Below are positions 1 through 6,520 of a stretch of 6,520 nt of DNA, in pieces. Both the position numbers and the translations under genes were made by a program. Under the pieces are notes generated by a model. That model was not told where the DNA came from. It searched no databases and saw nothing but the letters and a program-made list of their open reading frames with translations. The stretch covers positions 1-6,520 of the forward strand of contig QHWF01000191.1 of the NCBI GenBank assembly GCA_003222455.1, read 5' to 3'. Source of the DNA: Acidobacteriota bacterium (GTDB lineage: Bacteria; Acidobacteriota; Vicinamibacteria; Vicinamibacterales; CAVVIG01). Positions within the stretch are counted from its first letter, which is position 1. Each line of letters starts with the position of its first letter.

Positions 1-2
1 TG

Positions 3-2807
3 CCGACCGACACGACCAACTACAACACGCTGACGGGCGTGTCGGCGGGGAACTTCATCATCCAGAAGGCGACGCCGACGGCGACTCTGGCCGTGAACAA
101 TTCACCCCAACCCTACAACGGTTCGGGCCAATCCGCTACGGTGAGCATCACGGCTAGTTCGGTTCCTGGCTCAGTTGCCAACATCCTTACCGGCGGGGCT
201 GCCACGCAGACGAATGCCGCAACCTATCCAGTAACCGCGAACTTTGTGCCGAACGACACGACCAACTACAACACACTGACGGGCGTGTCGGCGGGGAACT
301 TCATCATCCAGAAGGCGACGCCGACGGCGACTCTGGCCGTGAACAATTCACCGCAACCCTACAACGGTTCGGGCCAATCCGCTACGGTGAGCATCACGGC
401 TAGTTCGGTTCCTGGCTCAGTTGCCAACATCCTTACCGGCGGGGCTGCCACGCAGACGAATGCCGCAACCTATCCGGTAACCGCGAACTTTGTGCCGAAC
501 GACACGACCAACTACAACACGCTGACGGGCGTGTCGGCAGGGAACTTCATCATCCAGAAGGCGACGCCGACGGCGACTCTGGCCGTGAACAATTCACCCC
601 AACCCTACAACGGTTCGGGCCAATCCGCTACGGTGAGCATCACGGCTAGTTCGGTTCCTGGCTCAGTTGCCAACATCCTTACCGGCGGGGCTACCACGCA
701 GACGAATGCCGTAACCTATCCGGTAACCGCGAACTTTGTGCCGACCGACACGACCAACTACAACACGCTGACCAGTCTGTCGGCCGGGAATTTCGTGATT
801 AACAAGGCGACGCCGACGGCAACGCTGGCGGTGACCAACTCGCCCCAGACGTATAACGGATCGGGGCAGGCGGCGACCGTGACGCTCAGCGCGAGTTCAG
901 TGCCGGGCACGGTGGCGAACGTCCTGACGAGCGGAGCGGCGACGCAGACGACCGCGGGAACTTATGCGGTGACGGCGAATTTCGTGCCGACCGACACGAC
1001 CAACTACAACACGCTGACCAGTCTGTCGGCCGGGAATTTCGTGATTAACAAGGCGACGCCGACGGCAACGCTGGCGGTGACCAACTCGCCCCAGACGTAT
1101 AACGGATCGGGGCAGGCGGCGACCGTGACAATCAGCGCGAGTTCAGTGCTGGGCACGGTGGCGAGTGTACTGACGGGCGGAGCGGCGACGCAGACGACTC
1201 CGGGGACGTACGCGGTGACGGCGAATTTCGTGCCGACCGACACGACCGACTACAACACGCTGACCTCCCTGTCGGCGGGGAACTTCGTGATTCAGAAGGC
1301 CACGCTGACAATCACCGCCACAAACCAGAGCAAGTTCTACTCTCAGACGTTTACGCCGAACGGTAACTTGTCGGCCGGTCAGTTCACAGTCAGCGGCTTG
1401 AAGGGCTTGGACAGCGTGGCGAGCGTGACGTTGAGCAGTTCAGGCTACCCGGCGGGATCGCCTGTCGGGTCGTACCTCATCACCCCGAGCAATGCGGCGG
1501 GTACAGGTCTGACCAACTACAACATCACTTATAACAACGGTATGCTGGTGGTGAACGCGGATACGACCATGCTGACCTACACGGGCGCGACCAATTCGCC
1601 TTATGGCACATGCACGGCGGTGAATCTGTCGGCGGTCCTCGTTGACGCTATCAACGGCTTACCAGTCGGTGGCGCGACGATCACCTTTACGCTAGGAGTG
1701 CAGACCTTTACGGCTGTTACGGATTCAACCGGAACCGCCAAGGTGACGGCGAACGTGACTCAGAGTGTGGGCGGCTATACTGTCAGCGCAGCTTATGGCG
1801 GTGGCGCGACGACCGCGCCGTCGAATACCAGCGGCCCTTACACCATCACGCAGTCGCCGTTGATCGGTCCGCTTGCGGGCCAGTCGTTGTATACCGGTCC
1901 GCTACTTGTGTGGACCTCCAGCTCGACGAACAACACGGCGAGCGTGACGCTCAGCACGACCCTCACGAACTCGGACTGCGGTGACATCAGGACCTCCAAA
2001 GTCACCTTCGCCATGCGTGCGCCAGGGTCGTCGTCGTACACGCCCATTCCGAGCGCGACGAATCTGCCAGTCGGGCTGGTATCACCCACTGTTCCGAACG
2101 TGGGCACTGCCTCCGCGATCGTACAGCTCAGCACGGGTAACTCGACCTACACCCAGTTCGACATCGCAGTTATCGTGGGAGGGAGCCCGAACAACGGCAA
2201 TTACAGCCTCAACAACCCGGCCTACGACCAGCTCGTCACGGTGGCCGAGCCAGGGAAGGCCGCTAGCATTCTCGGAGACGGGGTCGTCGACCTGAATGCC
2301 TCGTACTACGCAGCCGGTTACCTGGCAACCGGTGCGGGCGGGTCTGCTTCCGCAATTCCTTCCGGTACGAATAACTACTTGAAGGTTCAGGCCGGGGTCA
2401 CATACAACAAGAGCTTCACCAACCTGCAGGGCAAGGTAGTTGTCTACCTCAACACGTACAACAAGCCCGATGGTTCCGTGGATACAGTGCTCCACACGTA
2501 CCTCATTCAGAGCAACTCGATCTCCGGCCTAACAGCGCCGGTTCCTGGCGTTTACAACTTTACAGGCAAGGCGTCGGTAATCGATGTGACCGGCGGAGGT
2601 TCGGTGTCTGTTGATGGCGGTGCCACCTTCCAGATGACTACCGTGAATACCGGCGTCACCTACAACAACACGGCCTTTCAATACGGCGGCATCCAGCTCC
2701 AGGTGCAATCTAAGTCTGGAAACGTGTGGATCGCCGCAGGCTGGAACGGCACGCAGCCCCAGATGAAACAACAGTTGAACAATATGGGAGGCGTGCTCGG
2801 GAACTAG
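3..2807 (+). CDS. Large secreted/surface protein with tandem MBG/Ig-like repeats (3' part, open at left edge)
   Basis: The reading frame is open from the first bases, so the start, and any signal peptide, lies outside the window. A GTG at 39 is only a repeat-internal valine. Numbering from that codon, residues 1-410 are five 82-residue Thr/Ser/Ala/Val/Asn-rich units with recurring NYNTLT, SAGNF and KATPTATL motifs. Residues 422-506 resemble an MBG_2-type domain (KATLTITA start, NYNITY near the end). Residues 508-604 resemble a Big_3_5-like Ig fold (VGGATITF, GTAKVTA, SAAYGG). Residues 605-922 are beta-rich and not firmly recognised. The composition, with few charged residues and only two cysteines (C524, C647), fits an exported stalk or adhesin-like protein. 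No sortase motif, PEP-CTERM or C-terminal membrane anchor is seen. The gene ends in TAG and is followed by an intrinsic terminator. A role in adhesion or as an extracellular scaffold is inferred from the architecture only. Confidence 0.85.
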   Translation, partial: PTDTTNYNTLTGVSAGNFIIQKATPTATLAVNNSPQPYNGSGQSATVSITASSVPGSVANILTGGAATQTNAATYPVTANFVPNDTTNYNTLTGVSAGNFIIQKATPTATLAVNNSPQPYNGSGQSATVSITASSVPGSVANILTGGAATQTNAATYPVTANFVPNDTTNYNTLTGVSAGNFIIQKATPTATLAVNNSPQPYNGSGQSATVSITASSVPGSVANILTGGATTQTNAVTYPVTANFVPTDTTNYNTLTSLSAGNFVINKATPTATLAVTNSPQTYNGSGQAATVTLSASSVPGTVANVLTSGAATQTTAGTYAVTANFVPTDTTNYNTLTSLSAGNFVINKATPTATLAVTNSPQTYNGSGQAATVTISASSVLGTVASVLTGGAATQTTPGTYAVTANFVPTDTTDYNTLTSLSAGNFVIQKATLTITATNQSKFYSQTFTPNGNLSAGQFTVSGLKGLDSVASVTLSSSGYPAGSPVGSYLITPSNAAGTGLTNYNITYNNGMLVVNADTTMLTYTGATNSPYGTCTAVNLSAVLVDAINGLPVGGATITFTLGVQTFTAVTDSTGTAKVTANVTQSVGGYTVSAAYGGGATTAPSNTSGPYTITQSPLIGPLAGQSLYTGPLLVWTSSSTNNTASVTLSTTLTNSDCGDIRTSKVTFAMRAPGSSSYTPIPSATNLPVGLVSPTVPNVGTASAIVQLSTGNSTYTQFDIAVIVGGSPNNGNYSLNNPAYDQLVTVAEPGKAASILGDGVVDLNASYYAAGYLATGAGGSASAIPSGTNNYLKVQAGVTYNKSFTNLQGKVVVYLNTYNKPDGSVDTVLHTYLIQSNSISGLTAPVPGVYNFTGKASVIDVTGGGSVSVDGGATFQMTTVNTGVTYNNTAFQYGGIQLQVQSKSGNVWIAAGWNGTQPQMKQQLNNMGGVLGN
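39..776 (+). repeat. Tandem 246-bp coding repeat, subfamily A (three units)
   Basis: Units at 39-284, 285-530 and 531-776 follow each other exactly, without spacers. Each encodes 82 residues, so gain or loss of a unit keeps the frame. Units 1 and 2 differ at only three bases by my reading, all silent. Unit 3 carries a few more changes and switches to subfamily B sequence at its end (PTDTTNYNTLTS instead of PNDTTNYNTLTG). Bases 1-38 are the tail of a further unit, so the array continues to the left. Each unit probably forms one beta-sandwich, inferred from its MBG/Ig-like pattern. Confidence 0.97.
777..1268 (+). repeat. Tandem 246-bp coding repeat, subfamily B (two units)
   Basis: Units at 777-1022 and 1023-1268 keep the same 82-codon period as the preceding array but form a distinct sequence class. 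They read NFVINKATPTATLAVTNSPQ where class A reads NFIIQKATPTATLAVNNSPQ, and they use different synonymous codons throughout (for example GAATTTCGTG against GAACTTTGTG). The two units are near-identical over their first ~110 bases and diverge more towards the end, where the second has LGTVASVLTGG and TTPGTY. The following sequence from 1269 begins like another unit but then becomes the MBG-like domain. Confidence 0.95.
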
Positions 2808-2852
2808 TTCACAGGTTTTTCCTAGCGCCGAAGTGAACGTGATTACACTCAG

Positions 2853-2891
2853 CAGACGGGTTCCAAAAATGGGACCCGTCTGTCTCTTTTT
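2853..2891 (+). terminator. Rho-independent terminator after the repeat-protein gene
   Basis: The left arm CAGACGGGTTCC (2853-2864) and right arm GGGACCCGTCTG (2871-2882) form a 12-bp stem with a single T-G wobble. The loop is six bases (AAAAAT) and a T-rich tail ends in TTTTT (2887-2891). The stem lies 45 bases after the TAG of the surface-protein gene and on its strand, so it should end that transcript. The stem and loop also overlap the possible start and signal-peptide region of the decayed kelch gene. Confidence 0.88.
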
Positions 2892-2930
2892 CTACTCAAT
2901 TTGGCTCTCGTATGTTCCGTGTTCGCGCAG
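2868..2930 (+). other. Possible signal-peptide remnant of the decayed kelch gene
   Basis: In the frame of codon 2868 the translation gives an Arg followed by LSLFLLNLALVCSVFAQ, a credible basic n-region, hydrophobic core and A-Q cleavage site. No start codon exists in that frame. An ATG at 2869 in the next frame reads MGPVCLFF, so one single-base shift would join start and hydrophobic core. There is no good Shine-Dalgarno sequence. The remnant fits an exported protein, but the match is short and could be chance. Confidence 0.4.
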
Positions 2931-4049
2931 GTTCATGACTCGCTTGGCCGGACGCGCCCGAAACTTCAAATCTCGCTATCGGGATCTTCCAGCGGCATCG
3001 TTAGGCACGATAACGCCCCTCATTTTCCTGTTCATCTTGACTTCGGCATTCGTTCCGCAAGTCGGCACGCAGCGGAAATCTAGCGACTCTAGACTTCACG
3101 TCTCCGCGGCCGGTCCCTCGGTGGTTCCTGCTCTGCAGTGCTCCCGACGGACGGTCGTTGATCACCCGTCGGCGTGGCTGTATCGGGACCCTTGGCCACA
3201 GCGGAATACTTCGAAAGAGATGGAACGGTGACATCCGCCGCTCGGATGCTCACGCCGCGCACGAACCACGTCTTCGTGGCGCTGGAAGACGGAACGGTGC
3301 TGGTTGCAGGAGGCGATATGCAGGAAAAGACGGCCCGACCCGACGAATGCAGCCGAAATCTTCCATCCGGACACGAATAGCTGGGTCCCGACCGGTTCCA
3401 TGCTCACGTTGCGTGAAAAGGCCGCCGCAGTGCTGCTGAAAGGCGGAAAAGCCCTTATCGTCGGTGGTGAAGTATCCGGCACGACCGCGAACACGCTGGA
3501 AGTCTACCATCCTGCCGCAGGCCGCTTCACCCAGGCCGCGTGAACTCTCTCTCCGCCGCGCACGGGGCATGCCCTCGCGCTGCTCGATGATGGCCGCGTG
3601 ATCATCGCAGGCGGGTTTGAGGGAAAGCGCGTCCTGGATTCGATCGATATCTTTGACCCGGAACAGGGCGTGTTTTCCGGCGGCCGCCTGTCGTCACCGC
3701 ACGCCAACTTCACGGCCACTACGCTTGCCAGGTGGGAAAGTATTAATCATCGGTGGGACTGATGGACGGCAGGAACTCGCATCGGCGGAGCTGTACGATG
3801 CGGCGACCGGAGATATCCTGCCTGCGGGATCTCTTGCTGCCCCGCGGCAGAATCACCTCGCCATTCGGCCTGCAGGCCACGATGAGGTGCTGATCGCCGG
3901 CGGCACGATTCCGAAACCGGGCTGTAAACCAGGCGGAGATCTTCAATCCTTCGCAAAACGCGTTTGAGCTGGCTGCAGAGGTGGCCCGGATACGTCGATC
4001 CGTTCCCGAAAGACCTACCATCTGGCGAAGTGACGCTGTCAGCGCGTAA
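2869..4049 (+). pseudogene. Frameshifted kelch-repeat (beta-propeller) protein
   Basis: Six kelch blade cores of the form L-x-D/G-G-x-V-L-I-x-G-G recur about every 49 residues: 3140-3173, 3282-3314, 3436-3468, 3583-3615, 3724-3757 and 3869-3904. Family-typical strands sit between them (AEYFERDG, AEIFHPDTNSW, IDIFDPEQG, AELYDAATG, AEIFNPSQN). Six blades suit a kelch/galactose-oxidase-type propeller, often extracellular. The frame changes near 3167, 3325-3330, 3727 and 3926-3928, each time by one extra base, and a TGA interrupts at 3541. No copper-site residues can be judged. The 5' part (about 2931-3130) holds no clear motif in any frame, so the true start is uncertain; the last frame stops at TAA 4047-4049. 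Intact neighbours on both sides argue against wholesale sequencing error, though single-base errors at short runs remain possible. The original function is unknown. Confidence 0.8.
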
Positions 4050-4117
4050 TTTCGTCCAGAGCCTGCTTCGCGCGGCTGTGTGTTGGTCGCAGCGCGAGTG
4101 CGTGGCGGAAGAGCCGT

Positions 4118-5680
4118 TCAGCCCATGCGAATCACCCATAGGGCGGCAAGAAATCCGCGGTAAAAGGAATTGTCGGCGGTATCGTCCGTAAGCCTGGCCA
4201 TATCTGTTAATAGCCTGCGCGGCTCGTCCGGGCATGAACCGGAATCGAGCAACGTGATGCCGAGATTGAGATAGCTCATGGCGAAAGAGGGGTCCAGCGC
4301 AACCGCCTCGCGATACCACTTGATTGCTTCGGGGATATTTCCCTGTTTCTTGTAAAGATTCCCAAGGTTGTTCGTGGGTATCGCCCACTTCGGCTTCAGT
4401 TCCAGGGCCTTACGGTACCAGCTTAAGGCTGCGTCCAATTGCCCGAGTGATTCGACTGCAGCACCCATGTTAATGTAGACCCCCGGCGCTTCAATCTGCG
4501 CGAACACCGGAAAGCTGTCCACATGGGTTACGAGCGATTGGTAGACGTCAACGGCTTCCCTCAGACGGCCCTTTTCCCGCAGCGCATCGGCGTTGTTCAT
4601 AACGAGGTACGCATAGCTATCGGAGTAGGAAGCTGTCTTCTCGCGCATCTCAGCAAGCACAGCAGGCGCTGAATCTGTACCGGCGGCGAAATCGGCCAGT
4701 GTCTTACCGAGTAGTTCGTACACGCCCTCCGCGTGGGGATTGACGGCGAGAATTCGCCGAATCTCGTCCACTGCGTCTCTGGTTTTTCCCTGCTTTGCGA
4801 GGGATTCCGCCAGCCTTGTACGTGCCGCAACGGACGCCGCGTCTTCAGCCAGCGCTTTCCTTAAGTAGGACTCCGCCTCAACGGGTTTGCCCACCCCGAG
4901 CAGCGCGTCACCATAAAGCGCGTAAAACGAGGCGCTCGGAAGCACCTGCTTCATCTCCGGCATGCTTTCCAATATGCGGACCGCGAGGTCGAAGTACTGC
5001 AGTGACTCTTCAACGTGGCCCCGATCCCTGAGGTGGTGCGCGTAATTGAGCGAAAGAATGGCGCGGTCGTTTGTATATTGCCCCGGTCGACGCGGGGCAA
5101 CGGCCAAGCCCTCGCGGAGGAGAGCATCAGACTCATCCATGAGGCGTTCGTCCTTGGTTGGACGCGCCCGGTCCCACAGCACATTAGCAAGGTCGTTGTA
5201 GGCCTTTTCGCTCCTCGCCTGATCGACTTCTGCCCGCCAGAACCGTTCGACATCAGACCAATCCCGATTCCGGGCAACGGTGCCCCGCGCATAAAAGATC
5301 ACGAGCGCCAATACACCCAGCAACACCAGCACGCGCGACACGCGTGACTTGTGCATCGTGGCTCGATCGACAAAAATCCCAATGGATGCTGCAATTCCAG
5401 CCGACGCGATATAAACGAACCGCTCAGCCATCACCGCACCGATCTGAATAATAAGGTTCGAAAAGGGATAGATAAAGATTACGAACCACGCCAGCCAGAA
5501 CGTCATCGAAGGACTTCGTTTGCGAAGAAGGTATGCGGCCACCGGCAACGCGATGCCGCCGAATAGACCCAAGAAGGCGGGTAGTTCGTCCAGTGCCGAA
5601 GCTACAAGGTGACGAATGCGTTGCAGCGGCGGTCTATGACCGCCGGTATTGCCTTGATTCCAGGGAAAACCGGCGCTCAT
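4118..5680 (-). CDS. TPR-repeat membrane protein, TMTC-like C-terminal half; probably 5'-truncated
   Basis: The 520-residue frame has hydrophobic segments at about 35-52, 59-80 and 115-133, with a weaker one at 89-104. It carries the TMTC-like signature SNLIIQIG then AERFVYIASAG (74-95) and RNRDW (137-141), which in GT-C proteins of this kind precede the TPR domain. TPR units follow at about 250-283, 284-317, 353-390, 399-432 and 433-466, with a partial unit from 467. In TMTC-type proteins the N-terminal multi-membrane half holds the catalytic acidic residues for dolichol/polyprenyl-mannose-dependent glycosyl transfer; that half is absent here. The ATG follows directly after an in-frame TAG, lacks a Shine-Dalgarno sequence, and residues 1-19 are encoded by the REPIN at 5622-5694. 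GTG or TTG codons further in would cut into the first membrane helix. I infer a truncated relic that may or may not be expressed. It is intact from the REPIN to its TGA and lies downstream of the histidine kinase on the same strand. Confidence 0.82.
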   Translation of the reverse strand: MSAGFPWNQGNTGGHRPPLQRIRHLVASALDELPAFLGLFGGIALPVAAYLLRKRSPSMTFWLAWFVIFIYPFSNLIIQIGAVMAERFVYIASAGIAASIGIFVDRATMHKSRVSRVLVLLGVLALVIFYARGTVARNRDWSDVERFWRAEVDQARSEKAYNDLANVLWDRARPTKDERLMDESDALLREGLAVAPRRPGQYTNDRAILSLNYAHHLRDRGHVEESLQYFDLAVRILESMPEMKQVLPSASFYALYGDALLGVGKPVEAESYLRKALAEDAASVAARTRLAESLAKQGKTRDAVDEIRRILAVNPHAEGVYELLGKTLADFAAGTDSAPAVLAEMREKTASYSDSYAYLVMNNADALREKGRLREAVDVYQSLVTHVDSFPVFAQIEAPGVYINMGAAVESLGQLDAALSWYRKALELKPKWAIPTNNLGNLYKKQGNIPEAIKWYREAVALDPSFAMSYLNLGITLLDSGSCPDEPRRLLTDMARLTDDTADNSFYRGFLAALWVIRMG

Positions 5681-5694
5681 AGAGCGCCGCTACA
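5622..5694. repeat. REPIN-like element: two inverted REP hairpins
   Basis: Two perfect 8-bp hairpins with 3-base loops lie 25 bases apart: CGGCGGTC-TAT-GACCGCCG (5627-5645) and CGGCGCTC-ATA-GAGCGCCG (5671-5689). The 22-base block at 5626-5647 matches the reverse complement of 5669-5690 at 20 positions, and the two differences are a paired G-C/C-G swap that keeps both stems. On the lower strand the second unit is headed by GTAG (5693-5690), the tetranucleotide typical of REP sequences moved by RAYT (TnpA-REP) transposases; the first unit has GCAG. No transposase is encoded here, so the element would be non-autonomous. It supplies the ATG and first codons of the TPR gene. Confidence 0.8.
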
Positions 5695-5782
5695 GTTGCT
5701 CGATTCGAGTTTTTCAGCGCGACCCGCTTGCTTGTCGAAGCCGGAAGGAGCATTCGATACTTTTGGCGGCATAATCTTGGCT

Positions 5783-6520
5783 TCACGTGTCACACGGGCG
5801 GATGGGGGCGGAGATAATGAGGCGCGATCCCGCTCCGGGTGTGGACTCGATGACAAGTTCCCCTTTGAGCAGCCGAACACGCTCTTTAATAATGACCGGC
5901 CCCTTGCGGGTCTCGTCGAGATCGGTGAGCGACAGTTTGCCGTCGAAATCGAAGCCGCACCCATCATCTTCGATAAAGAGAGTCCATACACCCGCTGAGC
6001 ATGCAAAGCGCACCAGCACATTGCGGGCACCGCTATGTTTCCTCACATTCGCAAGAGCCTCTTGAACAATCGCGGTAATCTCACTCGAAACCCTCGGACG
6101 AAGGATGATGTCTTCGCTGTCGCAGACAAACCGTGACGCAATACCCGTGTCGAGGCCGAATCGTTCCACCACATCGACCAGGAAAGGCACCATCTCACCC
6201 GGCCGCAGATCCACCGAGCGTAGCCGAGTCACCAGTTCCCGAAGATTGCGAATCTCGTTTTGAAGGAACACGTAGATCTCACGCATGGTGGGACGGTCCT
6301 GCCCGCTCATGAGTTCCTGATGGTGACCGATCTGAAGCTCCAGCCCCACCAGGGATTGAAGCACCCCATCATGCAAGTCACGAGCGATGCGCGCGCGCTC
6401 CATCGCTCCGACCTTCGACCGTATTCTGCGCCATAAATAGACGTTGTAAATCGAATGGGACACGGCTCGCGTAAACCTCTGTATGAAGTGGACCTCCGTT
6501 TCACGGGAACCGTGCAACAC
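5783..6520 (-). CDS. Sensor histidine kinase, NarL/DegS type (C-terminal part, open at right edge)
   Basis: The 245 visible codons continue past the right edge; the GTG at 6520 is not taken as the start. Residues 1-36 resemble the last helix of a GAF-type sensor domain. The HisKA_3 dimerisation/phosphoacceptor region follows, with ERARIARDLHDG and H50 as the predicted phosphorylated histidine. A HATPase_c domain spans about 148-242: N-box EALANVRKHSGA (N158), G1 box EDDGCGFD (D186/G187/G189) and a final PGAGSRLIISAPI. The usual G2 segment (GLGL-GMRERV) reads KGPVIIKERV. The enzyme should autophosphorylate from ATP and pass phosphate to a NarL/LuxR-family regulator. No regulator lies downstream in the window; it may lie upstream, outside. 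No membrane segment is seen in the visible part. The gene ends with TGA at 5785-5783, 88 bases before the REPIN. Confidence 0.93.
   Translation of the reverse strand: MLHGSRETEVHFIQRFTRAVSHSIYNVYLWRRIRSKVGAMERARIARDLHDGVLQSLVGLELQIGHHQELMSGQDRPTMREIYVFLQNEIRNLRELVTRLRSVDLRPGEMVPFLVDVVERFGLDTGIASRFVCDSEDIILRPRVSSEITAIVQEALANVRKHSGARNVLVRFACSAGVWTLFIEDDGCGFDFDGKLSLTDLDETRKGPVIIKERVRLLKGELVIESTPGAGSRLIISAPIRPCDT

Noticed and set aside
39..1268. CRISPR array or minisatellite
   Set aside because: The repeats are contiguous with no unique spacers, are 246 bp long, and are continuous coding sequence with an 82-codon period.
1838..2495. Open frames of ~100-140 codons on both strands inside the C-terminal part of the surface-protein gene
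   Set aside because: The surface-protein frame is continuous and compositionally consistent here; the others have Arg/Val-rich shadow-type translations and no start signals.
2833..3231. 132-codon open frame on the + strand starting at a GTG
   Set aside because: It begins before and runs through the terminator hairpin, has no recognisable motif, and ends within the region where kelch blades are readable in other frames.
4050..4117. Terminator between the converging kelch remnant and TPR gene
   Set aside because: I found no stem of useful length followed by a T or A run on either strand in these 68 bases.
3747..4388. 213-codon open frame on the - strand
   Set aside because: It runs antisense to the kelch remnant and out of frame across the 3' end of the TPR gene. 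Its translation is rich in Arg/Ser/His with no domain pattern, while both overlapping real coding signals are clear.
5699..5714. Short hairpin CTCG-ATT-CGAG followed by TTTTT on the + strand
   Set aside because: The stem is only four base pairs and points away from any gene that would need a terminator on that strand.
5609..5998. 129-codon open frame on the + strand
   Set aside because: It crosses the REPIN and runs antisense to the histidine kinase catalytic domain; this is a shadow of G+C-rich coding DNA.

Overview
The window looks like chromosomal DNA of a G+C-rich, environmental, Gram-negative-type bacterium. An Acidobacteriota member of the Solibacter/Bryobacter type is my best guess. 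The guess rests on the mix of gene families: large secreted proteins built from MBG/Ig-like repeats, kelch-propeller proteins, TMTC-like TPR membrane proteins, and NarL-type histidine kinases with a 'KGPVIIKERV'-like end. No rRNA, tRNA, CRISPR array or phage gene is visible.

Layout: (1) Positions 1-2807, + strand: the 3' part of a very repetitive secreted or surface protein gene, open at the left edge. It has five head-to-tail 246-bp units (39-1268), then an MBG-like domain, an Ig-like domain and a C-terminal region I do not firmly recognise. (2) Positions 2853-2891: a strong intrinsic terminator 45 bases after its stop codon. (3) About 2869-4049, + strand: a wrecked kelch-repeat (galactose-oxidase-type propeller) gene. 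Six blade motifs at about 49-residue spacing remain, scattered over three reading frames, with four single-base shifts in the same direction and one internal stop. (4) Positions 4118-5680, - strand: a TPR membrane protein resembling the C-terminal half of bacterial TMTC-like GT-C proteins. Its only ATG and first ~19 codons lie inside a short repeat element. (5) Positions 5622-5694: that element, a REPIN-like pair of inverted REP hairpins. (6) Positions 5783-6520, - strand: the C-terminal part of a NarL/DegS-type sensor histidine kinase, open at the right edge.

The + genes (surface protein, kelch remnant) converge on the - genes (kinase, TPR protein) at about 4050-4117. That 68-base junction and the 88 bases at 5695-5782 show no feature I can support. 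The four genes do not form an evident pathway. Taken together the window looks like an accessory region with three kinds of genome wear: recent expansion of a coding tandem repeat, frameshift decay of a gene, and apparent loss of a 5' gene half next to a REPIN. I see no convincing undescribed multi-gene system. The most interesting points are the REPIN/TPR-gene junction, the homogenised repeat array and the unidirectional frameshifts.
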